Origin: Talinum fruticosum | Lineage: Eukaryota; Streptophyta; Magnoliopsida; Caryophyllales; Talinaceae | Assembly (NCBI GenBank): GCA_021018815.1 | Contig: JAITYX010000074.1 | Coordinates: 2,790,001 to 2,854,000, forward strand | Direction of reading: 5' to 3' | DNA length: 64,000 bases | Part shown: piece after piece, positions 1-10,400 of the stretch | Layout: each line of letters opens with the position of its first letter | How positions within the stretch are numbered: position 1 is the first letter of the stretch | Notes under the pieces: generated by a model | The model's input: the letters and a program-made list of their open reading frames with translations, nothing else | Database searches by the model: none | What the model was told of the DNA's origin: nothing | Made by a program: the position numbers and the translations under genes

Positions 1-2660
1 TTAAAAAAACACATTAAAAATTAAAAAATCAAACAACGTTCAACGCATACCCTTGCAAATTATGGGATATACACTTCTATAAGGAGAACGAATATTAAGA
101 AAAAGAATTAATTTCGAAGGAAAATGAGATTTAAGAGTTAATTAGATGAAAAAATTATCTACATCGTATATTTGTAAGGAAGTAATTTTTTTATCAAGGA
201 ATTATCTTTGAATTAGATTTTATTTTATTTGAAAGATAATTTTGAATTTGGTAACTACATAAATGTTGCTAGTCGTACAATATTTTCAGTGGTTATTTTT
301 AATAAATAAATATTTTTAATAGTATTTGAGAAAGTTTAGTAAATAAATGCTTAGTATAGTCTCCACAAATATGATGCATCATATTTCCATAAATTATGCT
401 TCAAACATTTTTGACAAAATAAAAATAATTTAGTTTGAATTTCAAAAAGGATATAAAAGGGAGGGATACAATTTGAGAGTAGTTATTTAGGTGAGATTAA
501 AAGTGGTGCAATAAACAATTTAAAAATATTTAAATTATAGTATTAGATTATGTATACCAGGTAATGCCTAGTCCAATCCGGTTTGACTGTAAACCGGGTT
601 AACCGATCTAACCCAATACAAACAGTCCAACCAGTTGACCCATTGACCTACTTATTCGACCATGTCCATTATTAGGTCAATTCTCTTAACATAGAATTAC
701 GTGAAGTGTTGTATTGATCTTATTCCTGTTTAAAAGTTCAACTTTTTTAGGGGGTTATTTCTTAAATAGATTAGGGTAAGGTGTGCCTTACATAATCTTA
801 ACCAGATTCTCTTTACGTTTCACAACAATTAGCCGTGCTAAAGCATTTTACGGCTCAGAGTGTTGGTTGATGAATCATTTACTATAATTAAGCCTTTTTC
901 TCCCTACATAAATCACCATGCGTGGAACTTATAGATGAAGGCATATATAACTAAATAATATCTTTTGTTATTACCTTTATGCAATTTTATTTTGAAAATT
1001 GCTCCATCATTGCATTCCAAAAGTATCAAACTCCTAAAGCAATTACTGCCAAAGTCATGCCTTGATCCTTACACTTTCTGCCTAAATTTCGTAAGAGCAC
1101 AACCACATGAAAGCTAAAATGACTCCTTTCACATAAATATGATTGTTTTATCGAACGACTACCCCATGAAAAAGTGGCTAATTTAGCATAAACGAACTTT
1201 GCTACCTAACATTAATACCACGGCCTCATGACAGAATAATTCAACATCAAAAATTGCAAAAACAAGAAGTTACAAAGCAGAAATTGCAGAAATGTGATTT
1301 TGTATCAAACTTCAAATTTGAAAGGCATTGGTTGCTTTTAGTCTTTCACAATAGAAGTAGAGAACTACTTAGGAATTCAGGCTATGGCTTCTATAATGTA
1401 GATATCAAACTTCAGATATAAATATCTTCAGTTTGCTAATTTTCCCTATAACCACAGTATGCATATCAGCAAGATTATACAACCTCATTTACGTCAAAAC
1501 AAAATTGCTTTCTAAATTATTATAAACTTTTGGTAGCCTACGACAAGATGGATGCCTCAGTATCATCAGCCTTCTAGATATGGATAATTTAGTACATCTT
1601 CAGCAGTGATTCTCCCACTGGGGTTCAAGCACAAAACACGCTGAAAAACATAGAAGCACAACAAAAAAAAAGTTAGAATAATATAATATCGTACCATTAA
1701 TTTAGTAGACAAACAGTTCTTCTTACTCGCAAAAGATCATTCCCGGCAACATCCAGATTTGGGGAGATATTAGATCTCTTAAGAAAAAGGCAATTAAATA
1801 GAGATTAGAATATGCGAGGAAAAATGGGTGAATGACCATGGTGTTGAAATGAGGGATCCGTACCTTCATAGTATAGATAGGGGAGGGCTTTTGGGAAGTT
1901 CGGAAATAAGGACACTCCAGACCAAGAAGCCTCAATAGGGTTCCCTAGTTTCCTTCACAAGTACTAAGAATTGAACTTAGAATATATGGGTTTGGTTCAA
2001 GCTAATTAAGACAAATATCGTTGAGTACAAGGAGATTGGCTATTCATATAATTCATAATTGATTACCACTCAACGCTAATAATAAGGTTTGATCCTGCCA
2101 TGGATTCCTGAAAGGAATCTAAATCACTAAGTTGCTAGAAGGGTATACAAGCCAAAGGCGATGATTGATACTTTTATTTATAGAGAACAAGTGTAAGAAA
2201 TAGGGACCTCAATTGGAATTAGCCATTAGCATATGATATGCCCTTTTCTAGTGTATATAAAACATGATATAAATTTTGTGACATAATGGTAGCTTATGTA
2301 TATACAAACATATTGAGAATCAAATTGCATATGTAGGGCTAAGGAATTACAATAAAGTTGATCATTTCTAAAACTACATTATTTATTTGAATAAAAATTT
2401 ACTTGAAATTTAAATTTGAACTAATAGATCTATCCGGGGTCTTAAGGACATTCTGCATGCCTTATGGATGGATTTTGGCAGTTAATAGCCTATAAAAAAG
2501 TAGATTTTTGAGCTTTGGTTGAAAACATTTGATACTATGGAAACCATAATGTTAATTATAATCCATAATATCTGAAGAGAATTATGAATAAGCAGAAACT
2601 AATATACACTAATGAGTGAAACCAAAATTTGCTGAGTATTATTACATGTAGCGAACAGGT
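1..2660. other. AT-rich intergenic DNA, no gene seen
   Basis: No coding frame with protein-like composition is visible on either strand; the only open frames are short and low-complexity. Around 575-660 there are several inverted and direct copies of a CGGTTTGAC / AACCGG / TTGACC motif, the kind of sequence seen at ends of plant non-autonomous DNA transposons, but I could not pair two ends or find a target duplication. Otherwise I see nothing. Confidence 0.6.
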
Positions 2661-3106
2661 CATTTAGGCAAGGTTGTTAGAATTGAGATTTTGGTTAGGA
2701 TTGATTGGGGGACTTAGGAAGAGGATCGTGAGATTGGATCGAGAATTATAAGATTCTAAGAACAAAATAAAATTATAATCTATAAATTTATGTTTTCTTT
2801 AAAAATAATAAAAGCCAAAAAGGTCAAATAAAGCCCAACGATCATTGCCAATTCGAACGCAATTCTAGCCGATTCTAACTAATTCTGATACGATTCTCAC
2901 CCATTTTAATTTAGTAAGACATGAATTACAATAGGAACGATCCTAATGATTCTAGTACCATTTCAACGGTTATGATCGATCCTAGTCTAATCCTGGTACG
3001 ATTTTAGTGAGACAGACAATCCTAGTATTGGTTGGATCGTTTGGTCATTTTTGGATCATACGATCTTACAATCCGGATCACAATTTCAATAACATGGCAT
3101 CTAGGA
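2661..3106. mobile_element. Candidate Mutator-like MITE
   Basis: The segment 2670-3097 is AT-rich, non-coding and built from repeated GATTCTA / GATCGT-type words that occur in opposite orientation in its two halves. Its ends (AAGGTTGTTAGAATTGAGAT on the left; the reverse complement of CACAATTTCAATAACATGG on the right) are imperfect inverted repeats. The flanks CATTTAGGC (2661-2669) and CATCTAGGA (3098-3106) agree at 7 of 9 positions, the length of a Mutator-type target duplication. The end match is poor, so family assignment is tentative. Confidence 0.35.
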
Positions 3107-3725
3107 GAGGTTTAAGTGGGTCAATTATAGGATGGGTCATTCATTAAATATCCAATTTAGGTCAATTGAGAGTTCAAACTTATTTATAATCCAAAAGTAT
3201 CTAGAATTATTTGGATAAAAAAAGTCATAATCTTACCCTTTTTTTTCCAAACAAAATTTTGTCCCATTAATATCACTTTTTTTATCATCATTTCACTACT
3301 TCTCTAAGTATCTTATTTTTGGTTCATGGAGAGGCAATTAAATCAAAAAAGAAAAATAAAGATAACATTGTCTTCAATAGCAACTAGTTTTATTATCATA
3401 AATTAGGATGGAAGATTCATTCAAGTTGAAGCGAGATAATTCATGTGTGGCTTCAGTAGGGATGATAATAGGTTCGAGGATCCAACCTAGACCTTCCGGA
3501 CCCGACCCAACTAAATTGTTTTAAGTCCAAAAATTTAGAGCCAATGGGTGCGGATCGAATCCGAGTCTAAGGTTATATATTCGGGTCTCGAGTCCGAGTT
3601 TGAAAATTGGGACTTGAACCCCACTCGGGGACCCGATTAATTTTATTTTTAATCATAAAAAACCTTGCCTACTTGCTTAAGTTTGCGCCTGCCCTAATTT
3701 TTGCAATTATACTTTAGAGAGAGTT

Positions 3726-3728
<3 letters not shown>

Positions 3729-3763
<35 letters not shown>
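3729..3763. repeat. (GA)n microsatellite
   Basis: An uninterrupted GA run at 3729-3763 is followed by interrupted GAGA runs to about 3893. CT-rich sequence at 4005-4075 is the opposite-strand counterpart, so the two could pair in a transcript. Apparent Ser/Leu-rich protein frames here are only translations of this repeat. Confidence 0.85.
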
Positions 3764-3765
<2 letters not shown>

Positions 3766-4118
3766 GAGAACAAGGGAGGAGAGAGAGTGTGTGTGGATGA
3801 GAAATGGGGATGAGAGAGAGATAGAGTAACTGATAGAAAGAGAGAGGGAGGAGAGGAGAGAGAGACAGAGAGAGAGTGGGAATGAGAGAGAGAATCTAAT
3901 ACAAAATAATACGTAACTGGCAATGATACTTACAAGTCCAAAATAAATTAAATCAACATTTAAAGATCAATTTCCCTGTATTTTATACAATCGCATACCT
4001 GCTTTCCTCCTCTCTCTTTCTCTCTGTTCTATTTCTCTTGTTGTACCTTCAGTTCAGCCTCCCTCTCTCTCTCATACATACACAAAAAGGAAATTAATGT
4101 TGTCACCCCAATTCCCTA

Positions 4119-4223
4119 AAAGAAGTTTACCATGGTGGAATTGAGGAATTGGTAAAATATGCTACCTACGTAAAGAAGTTTATCATGGTGGAATTAGGAA
4201 TTGATAAACTATGCTACCTACGT
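4119..4223. repeat. 53-bp tandem duplication
   Basis: Two adjacent copies of about 53 bp start AAAGAAGTTTA at 4119 and 4172 and end GCTACCTACGT. They differ at only a few positions. The duplication lies inside the hAT-like element. Confidence 0.8.
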
Positions 4224-5251
4224 TTATCTTTCCTTGTCTTTCTTCTGAACCAACACTAATGTTGCAACAAAGAGGCTGTTGTTGTCTCTTATGACTAGTC
4301 GAAAAGTTCTTGTCTAAGATTCTCAATACATCTTTAGTTGACAAATGGTACCTGTATGCTATAGTGTTGTATGATTGGTAGGTTCTTTCTCAGGTACGTG
4401 CTGATTGAAATTTGGCTATGGTGGGGCAATTCCTTTGGATTTTCAAATACTAATATTGAGTGAATATAGTTTGGATGTTAGGATGGCCTAAAAAAGTAAT
4501 CTTTCTTGTTGGGGCGGCCATGAAAAAGATGGGGCAAATTCTTTTTAGGGTATATGGTAGATTATTAATTTTTCTCGCTCTATTAAGGATATTAAATTAG
4601 GCCAACGAAGAATAATAATTGTTACATAGGTCAAGTGTTTGGAAAAATGTTGTCAAAATGCCTACAAATGACACAAAATATAGTTTATTAAGGCTTTTTT
4701 AAATATAAAAAGGTAGGACCCGTTTATGACACGTGGATCCGATGGATCCGAATCTATACTTGGGTCTAATATTCACAAACTCCACGGGTCCGGGTCCCAG
4801 TTAAGACCCAATAAATGGGTTTGGGTCCAAGTGCACTCGGTCCAAATCCGACCCGTCACAATTCCTAAACTTCAATTCTTGTCGCATAAGTAACAACAAT
4901 GAGAATTGAAGTTTGTACAGAAGTTTAAGCAGAATTCATTCAATTATTCTTGAAATAGAAAATCAAATTTTATTAAGTTTTAAAGAATGAAGTCACAACC
5001 TCATTAAAGATACAAAAATCTATTTCAAATGTTTTAGTCAAGTTTTCATTGAACACATATTTCGTGAAGATAATTGTGCGATCGACTGATTAATTAAATT
5101 AAATTTTTTTTTAATCTCATCTACTATTATCATAGACAGATCTATGTTACGATAATTGGGTCAATCAATTTTGTCCTTTCAAAGGGAAAAAAATTCTTAA
5201 AAAAAGAAAAAACATGTATTTAATTGACCCGTTGATTTTAAGATGATATAT

Positions 5252-5400
5252 ACGTGTAGCTCGGTTGGAAGGCGCTAGGCGAACAAGTGAGTAGCAAGTG
5301 GTCGCGTGTTCGTATTGTTTTGTACGCAAAGTGTACGTAATTTTTGCTACGTTTTAATCGACCGCACCCCGCAGCCCAATTTTTTACTCTTTCCCTCAGG
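5252..5400 (+). mobile_element. Head of a tRNA-derived SINE (candidate)
   Basis: From 5252 the sequence TGTAGCTCGGTTGGAAGGCG looks like an internal pol III A box (TRGCNNAGYNGG type). About 30 nt later GGTCGCGTGTTCGTATTG looks like a B box (GGTTCGANNCC type) with tRNA-like spacing. The following TTTTTGCTACG-type body and lack of an anticodon-arm structure fit a SINE rather than a functional tRNA. I could not define the 3' end or a target duplication. Confidence 0.4.
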
Positions 5401-5439
5401 CCCTCACCTAGAGACCCTCTTCTCCCGACTCCCTGTCGC

Positions 5440-5790
5440 CCACTGCATTCGACCGCCAACTAGACCACCGCCGCCCCGGTGCCCGCCAGTCAACGCCTCC
5501 CTCTCTCCCTTGACAACTTGGTATGTAATGCAATTTCTTCCTCTTCTACTTAGTTCTTTCTTTAATTCAACTAATTGTTTGGATTTTGAGTTTTTGAATG
5601 AATTTTATACCCAGACTTCCTCCGCTCTCCGGCTCGCCCTCTCTCCCTTGACCGCCGGAGGCGGTCTATCAACGCCTGCAGCCAGCGCAGCCTGGCAGTG
5701 CCTGCCGCCCACTTCCACAGTCCACAGAGGTGCAATTTCTTATCTTCAGTGATGGTCAGGATTTTTAATTTTTGAATCAAATTAAATTGG
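5440..5790 (+). repeat. GC-rich, tandemly duplicated exon-like segment
   Basis: This is a GC-rich island in AT-rich DNA. Two diverged copies share the order CGCC..CTCTCTCCCTTGAC, then GCAATTTCTT, then GGATTTT..TTTTTGAAT: about 5480-5600 and 5630-5785. Each copy has a possible splice donor after the GC-rich part (GTATGT near 5521). A proline-rich frame spans it but resembles no protein I recognise. It may be a duplicated 5' leader/promoter fragment of an unknown gene. It is not clearly part of EXO84C, whose own leader starts about 500 bp downstream. Confidence 0.35.
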
Positions 5791-6263
5791 GTGAAATGGA
5801 AGGTCTCTAATTTGTGTATTTGTTGTTTGGACTTTGGTTTCATGGAGTATTTGGTTTTATTTTGATTCGTTCAATTCAATTCACATTTTCTACGTTTGGT
5901 TTAAGAATTGGACAGAGTATATATACGCATATATGCTGAATTTGGTGATTAGAGAGTAATGTGCATAATTGGTGCCTCGTTAGATTTGTTTGTGAGTAAG
6001 TAAGCTTTGTGCAATTGTGCCCCATTGTAGGATATCAAATGATTTTTTAAATGGCGCAGTAATTACTTACTTTACAAATGATATTTTTGAAAAGTTATCC
6101 AACGATGATATCATGCTTCGCTTTCAAAACATGAGAACTCATTGAGGAGAATTGTAATGTGTTAATTGTGTAATTTCATTAATATGGCTAGTTTTAAAAT
6201 TTTCAAGCCTAAGATTACCTAATAGTTGTCTTGCTTACCATTGAAAAAGAAAATATAAAATAT

Positions 6264-6463
6264 GGGTTCCTGCCCCCTCTCTCTTCTCTCTCTCTCTCTC
6301 ATTCATGGGTGAGACTGGGAGGGACCAGTGCCAATCCCAAAACCTCAAAACCCACTAACAACAAGCCGCAAGTAACTACCAACTTCCGATTGGGGCACTC
6401 GGCAGCAACAATACACCGTAAACCCTAACTTTCAAGAGCTGTGTGTGAGAGATTCTGAGCTTG
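6264..6463 (+). promoter_or_regulatory. EXO84C: EXO84C core promoter and first 5' UTR exon
   Basis: A CT-rich run at 6276-6301 of the kind found around plant transcription starts is followed by a leader containing a telo-box, AAACCCTAA, at 6420-6428. In plants this element is typical of genes expressed in growing tissue. The leader ends at a good donor (TTG|GTAAAG, 6464) and the next acceptor TTAGTTCAG ends at 7293, giving an inferred 5' UTR intron 6464-7293. A possible 17-codon upstream reading frame starts at 6304 if transcription begins before it. The exact start site is inferred only from composition. Confidence 0.5.
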
Positions 6464-7308
6464 GTAAAGTTTTAACCTTCTATTTGTCAAATTCTAAATT
6501 ATTGAGTCGTTAATAAGTTCAATTAGTGTTAAACCATTTTAGTTGCGTTTGTTGTCAAATATGAATTGCTTTTTGGGTTTAATTGTTGAAACCTTGAAAT
6601 GGTTGAACAATCTAATCTAAGACAACCTGATTTTGCACTGTAATGCTGAGGCTACCGTCTTGTGGAATTGAAGTAGTGTCTCCAAGATATGGTTCTAGAA
6701 GGGGGTCTGAAACGAATATCAAGTGGAGTAAATCATATGGGCTGAAGTAGTGTCTCCAAGATATGATTTGGTTGCCTGGGTTGCTGAAATAGGGAATTTT
6801 TGATAGGTATGAATAAGAAAAAGTTTTTCATGTGCAACCTGAAATGTGTGTTTTGTATGCCAATGCGGTGGAATTACCACAATCATGAGTTGTTTAAAAG
6901 CAGTGTTACTGCTCACATTGGGGAACTATTTTGAATATGGAATTTAGGAATTTGGATGTGAACTTGGGGTCATGGGAGTTGAATTATGTTTAATTGTGTA
7001 TATTATTTCGAAAATTTGAAGAATTTGGGAATTTGAATAACATTTGTGAGTTGAGAAATGAATTTTGGTGAATTTAGGGGTTTATTGTATCTTGTTTGCG
7101 ATTTAGAAGATGTGAAATTATTTAGGCAAGTTTACATCTAAATAAGTTGAATGATCGTATTAAGAAAAGTGGTTAGATGGAGACGTTAAAAGAAATTCAT
7201 TAGCCTAAATAAAAGCGTCTCAACTAATTAGAAATTCTGTGCTAAATTGTATATTACTACATGTTTAATTAATTTGGGCCCTGCTTAGTTCAGATCCTGG
7301 ATCCACCA

Positions 7309-7314
7309 ATGTGA
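7309..7314 (+). promoter_or_regulatory. EXO84C: Start-stop upstream ORF (ATGTGA)
   Basis: In the second leader exon (7294-7324) an ATG is followed immediately by TGA, ending 10 nt before the EXO84C start codon at 7325. Such minimal uORFs can hold back ribosomes on the main frame. Its effect here is inference. Confidence 0.5.
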
Positions 7315-7324
7315 GCAAGACACG

Positions 7325-7420
7325 ATGGAAAGTAGTGAAGAAGATGACGATTTCTCGTACCATGAAGGGATAACCCCACAATCTAAGATCAACTCTCTCT
7401 ATCAATCCAATACGGAAAAG
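7325..7420 (+). CDS. EXO84C: EXO84C exon 1
   Basis: Thirty-two codons from ATG to the donor AAAAG|GTTTTT, ending in phase 0. The acidic start and the SKINSLYQS segment match the family N-terminus. This start is preferred because it is the conserved N-terminus and follows a good acceptor by 32 nt of leader. Confidence 0.88.
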
Positions 7421-10400
7421 GTTTTTTCTCTGCTTGTCGCCATTTTCTCTTCTGGGTTTATTTCCTGTTCATAGATATTCCTCAAATTTGGTTTTTTTTT
7501 CTTTTTAGAAGTTCTGTTGGCAGCAAGTGGAGAGCACCCTTTTATTTATTGATTTTGTAAAACTGTTTTCTAAGATAATCTGTTGATTGCTTGCTTCTCT
7601 GCTCCCCCAAAAAAAATTTCTAGGTTGCAGCTTGCTTGCTTACTTTGAGCTTTTTGGGCTACTTGGTTTTAAATAGTCAATGTTCCTTCTTTGTAAAAAT
7701 GGTGATATTATTGGTTTAATAGCAAGACGATTGCGCTAATTCAAAATTTCCAATCTAACATAGGAACTTTGGCACTACTGTAGTAGTTGATTTTGACATA
7801 ATGGATTATGGAATAGTATATGTCCTGGGATTTATGCTTCTTGGATATTGGCTTATGCCCTACGGTTTTGTGTCATGGGGCAGTGTTGTTCAGGAGCTCG
7901 TTGAAGCAAGTGGTGGCAGAGTGTGGGACTGCTCTGTAGTACTAAAAGTTTAAATTGGTTAACGTGTAGTGAAATAATGCTAGTTTGTTGGATTTTTATT
8001 TAGACTCCGTTAGTAAATATATACACCATATGTGTATTGCTCAAGTGATATGAGCTTAGTCTTGTGGAGACTAGTGTTGTCTATTCCTCGAAATTCTATT
8101 TCAATTGAGGATTGGGTATTGTGTTTGGTATTTCTTTGAGTGGGATCTAATTTTTAGCTGTGTCATTCATGTGGAGAAGGCACTCCACGATGTCATTTAG
8201 TGTTTTCATATTTTGTGCTCTGAAAATAATTGTTTTGTTTTGAAGTATGAGTGAACATACTTAAGGGAATAAAAGTATTCAGCCTTCTTGTAGTGGATCA
8301 GAATCATTGAGGATCTTGCTTAGGAGTTTGATCATTGTAAATTGAAAGCTTTGATATCTCTTATGGAAGGTCCTTCATGATGGTGATGTTGGAAAGCTTG
8401 ACTGCAACTTTGTACTGAGTAGTGTCAGGGTGTGTTTTCTTTTAGATGAGAATCGAAAGGAGCAAACTGAATTTTGTTTTTGAGTTTTGGTTATAGAAGT
8501 TGGAGCTATCATTCAGAATCTCTCTGCAATTGTGGATTAAAAAATCCCTCGTTGAGAAGCTATTGTATTCCTGGCGTGCTCTGTTTCTTTTGAGATCACT
8601 ATTATATGTCTATCCACAAAGAACACACTGTTGTTTGACATAATAAAACTAACTACTTTGCTGCGAACTGCTTCGGTGTATACATAAGAAACTCGCGTTC
8701 CTGGCTTGCTATGTTTCTTGGAATTGGGTGTATGCCCAAGAGACATTGCTTATGTTGACAAAAAGTCTGGGAACCTGTAACATGCACATTATTTGCTGAA
8801 GTTTATTTATGAATAGGTACAGAAGATGCAAGGCCCATTGTAAATGATGAAATGTTGTATAGCTTATAAACTTGAGAATTGAGACTGATTTTACCAGGGA
8901 AAAGGGATCTTGAAAATTTCAAGCCTTATCATTTCATGTTCTTCATTAGATTTATCATACTTATTTTGAAGTCTTAAAACTTGGCATCAAAATTTATGTT
9001 TGTCTCTGAATTGTTATGTCTTGTTACTACGATTTTCGTTGCAAATGGCTTGAAATATCTCTCTATCCCAGCTTTAAAACAACTAATTGCTTCTTGATTC
9101 TTACTTGATGTGCGTCTATTGCTGAAGGGAGTCAGAAAGCTATGTTGTGAGCTGTTGGATTTGAAAGATGCTGTGGAGAACTTGTGTGGAAACACTAGGG
9201 CAAAACACTTGGCTTTCTTGAGGTACTAACTAGCTTGTTTTACTTGTAGCTTTTTTAAGAGGATGGGAAGGTTATTAGATTTTTCAGCTGCTAATATCAT
9301 ATTCTGGACTTATAGATCTGGCCAACGTTTAGAACTGAAGTTTGTAGATAAATTATTCTAAAGGATGAGCAAATAATGTAGTTGTGATTGCATAAAAAAG
9401 TGGGGGAAGAGAGAAAAAAGGGGGAAGAAAAGAGGAGATGGACACGCTGAATATTTTTGTTGTGCTAAACCAGATGATATACTTTTCTAATTGAAAATGA
9501 TTCTTCTTATTAAGATTTATATACAAAATTTTTATTCATATCTATCAGCTTCGTTTTAAATATGCTTAATTCTTGGTATTCATTACACTTCAAAATTTTT
9601 CTTTAGCTTACTATTCGATATTTGCAGTTATTGTTAGTGATTTACATCCTCAATTTCACTTGTTTTCTCCTTGTGCACTGCATTTTCAATTTCTATTGCA
9701 ATAGTCTGTCTGTTATACTTCATCCTGAAAAGCTTGTCCCTCTTAGACTGAGAATCCACTTTTTGTGAGATATAAATGAAGCTTGTATTTTTAAGTAGGT
9801 CTATCATATTGTCATGGAGGGAGTGTATATATATAGATATATATATTATTGAGTTAGTACTTGGAGTACATATTGAATTGGTCTTGTGTATCTTAAAATG
9901 TCTAATTTGATTTTTCCAATCTCTTAGAGTTGTCACTAGATGCTTTGTGTTTACTGCTTTGTTGGGTATTTATGTCTTTTAGCATATTGATGGATGCTGT
10001 CTCAGACTATCTGAAGAAGTTGTTGAAATGGAGCATGAATTGAGCGAATTGAGAAAGCACATTGCTGCCCAGGGGATTTTGGTACAGGATCTACTGACTG
10101 GTTTATGCCAGGACTTAGCAGAGTCAATCAGAGCTGATGGACATGATGACCCGCTTGAATCTCAAAACTTTGACCTTGAAGATCTCCCCTGTAAAGACAC
10201 AAATGACCCTAAGAGAATATTCTTGGAAAAGATTGATATCCTCTTGGGTGAGCGTAATGTCCTGGAAGCATTAGATGCTCTAGATTTAGAGGAGAAAAGC
10301 TCACCGGAGCTAAGAACTAGTGGAGATATCTCTTCAGGCATGTCCGCTTATAAATCTGCTTTCTTGAAAAGGAAGGCTATTCTTGAAGAGCAGTTAGTTG

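Larger units (their letters stand above)
3457..4867. mobile_element. Non-autonomous hAT-like element
   Basis: The left end begins TAGGGATGATAATAGGTTCG and the right end, read on the other strand, begins TAGGAATTGTGACGGGTCGG. Both resemble the TAGGGRTGNCAA-type ends of plant hAT elements, and both subterminal regions are rich in GGACCCG / GGGTCCGA words. Flanking octamers GGCTTCAG (3449-3456) and AACTTCAA (4868-4875) differ only by three G/A transitions, compatible with a decayed 8-bp target duplication. No transposase is present. A long GA tract lies in the left half and a CT-rich tract in the right half. Confidence 0.4.

Noticed and set aside
3714..3923. Ser/Leu/His-rich minus-strand frame
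   Set aside because: Direct translation of the GA microsatellite.
5306..5752. 148-codon plus-strand frame
   Set aside because: It runs through the SINE-like head and the duplicated GC-rich island with no domain; its length is explained by GC content and few stops.
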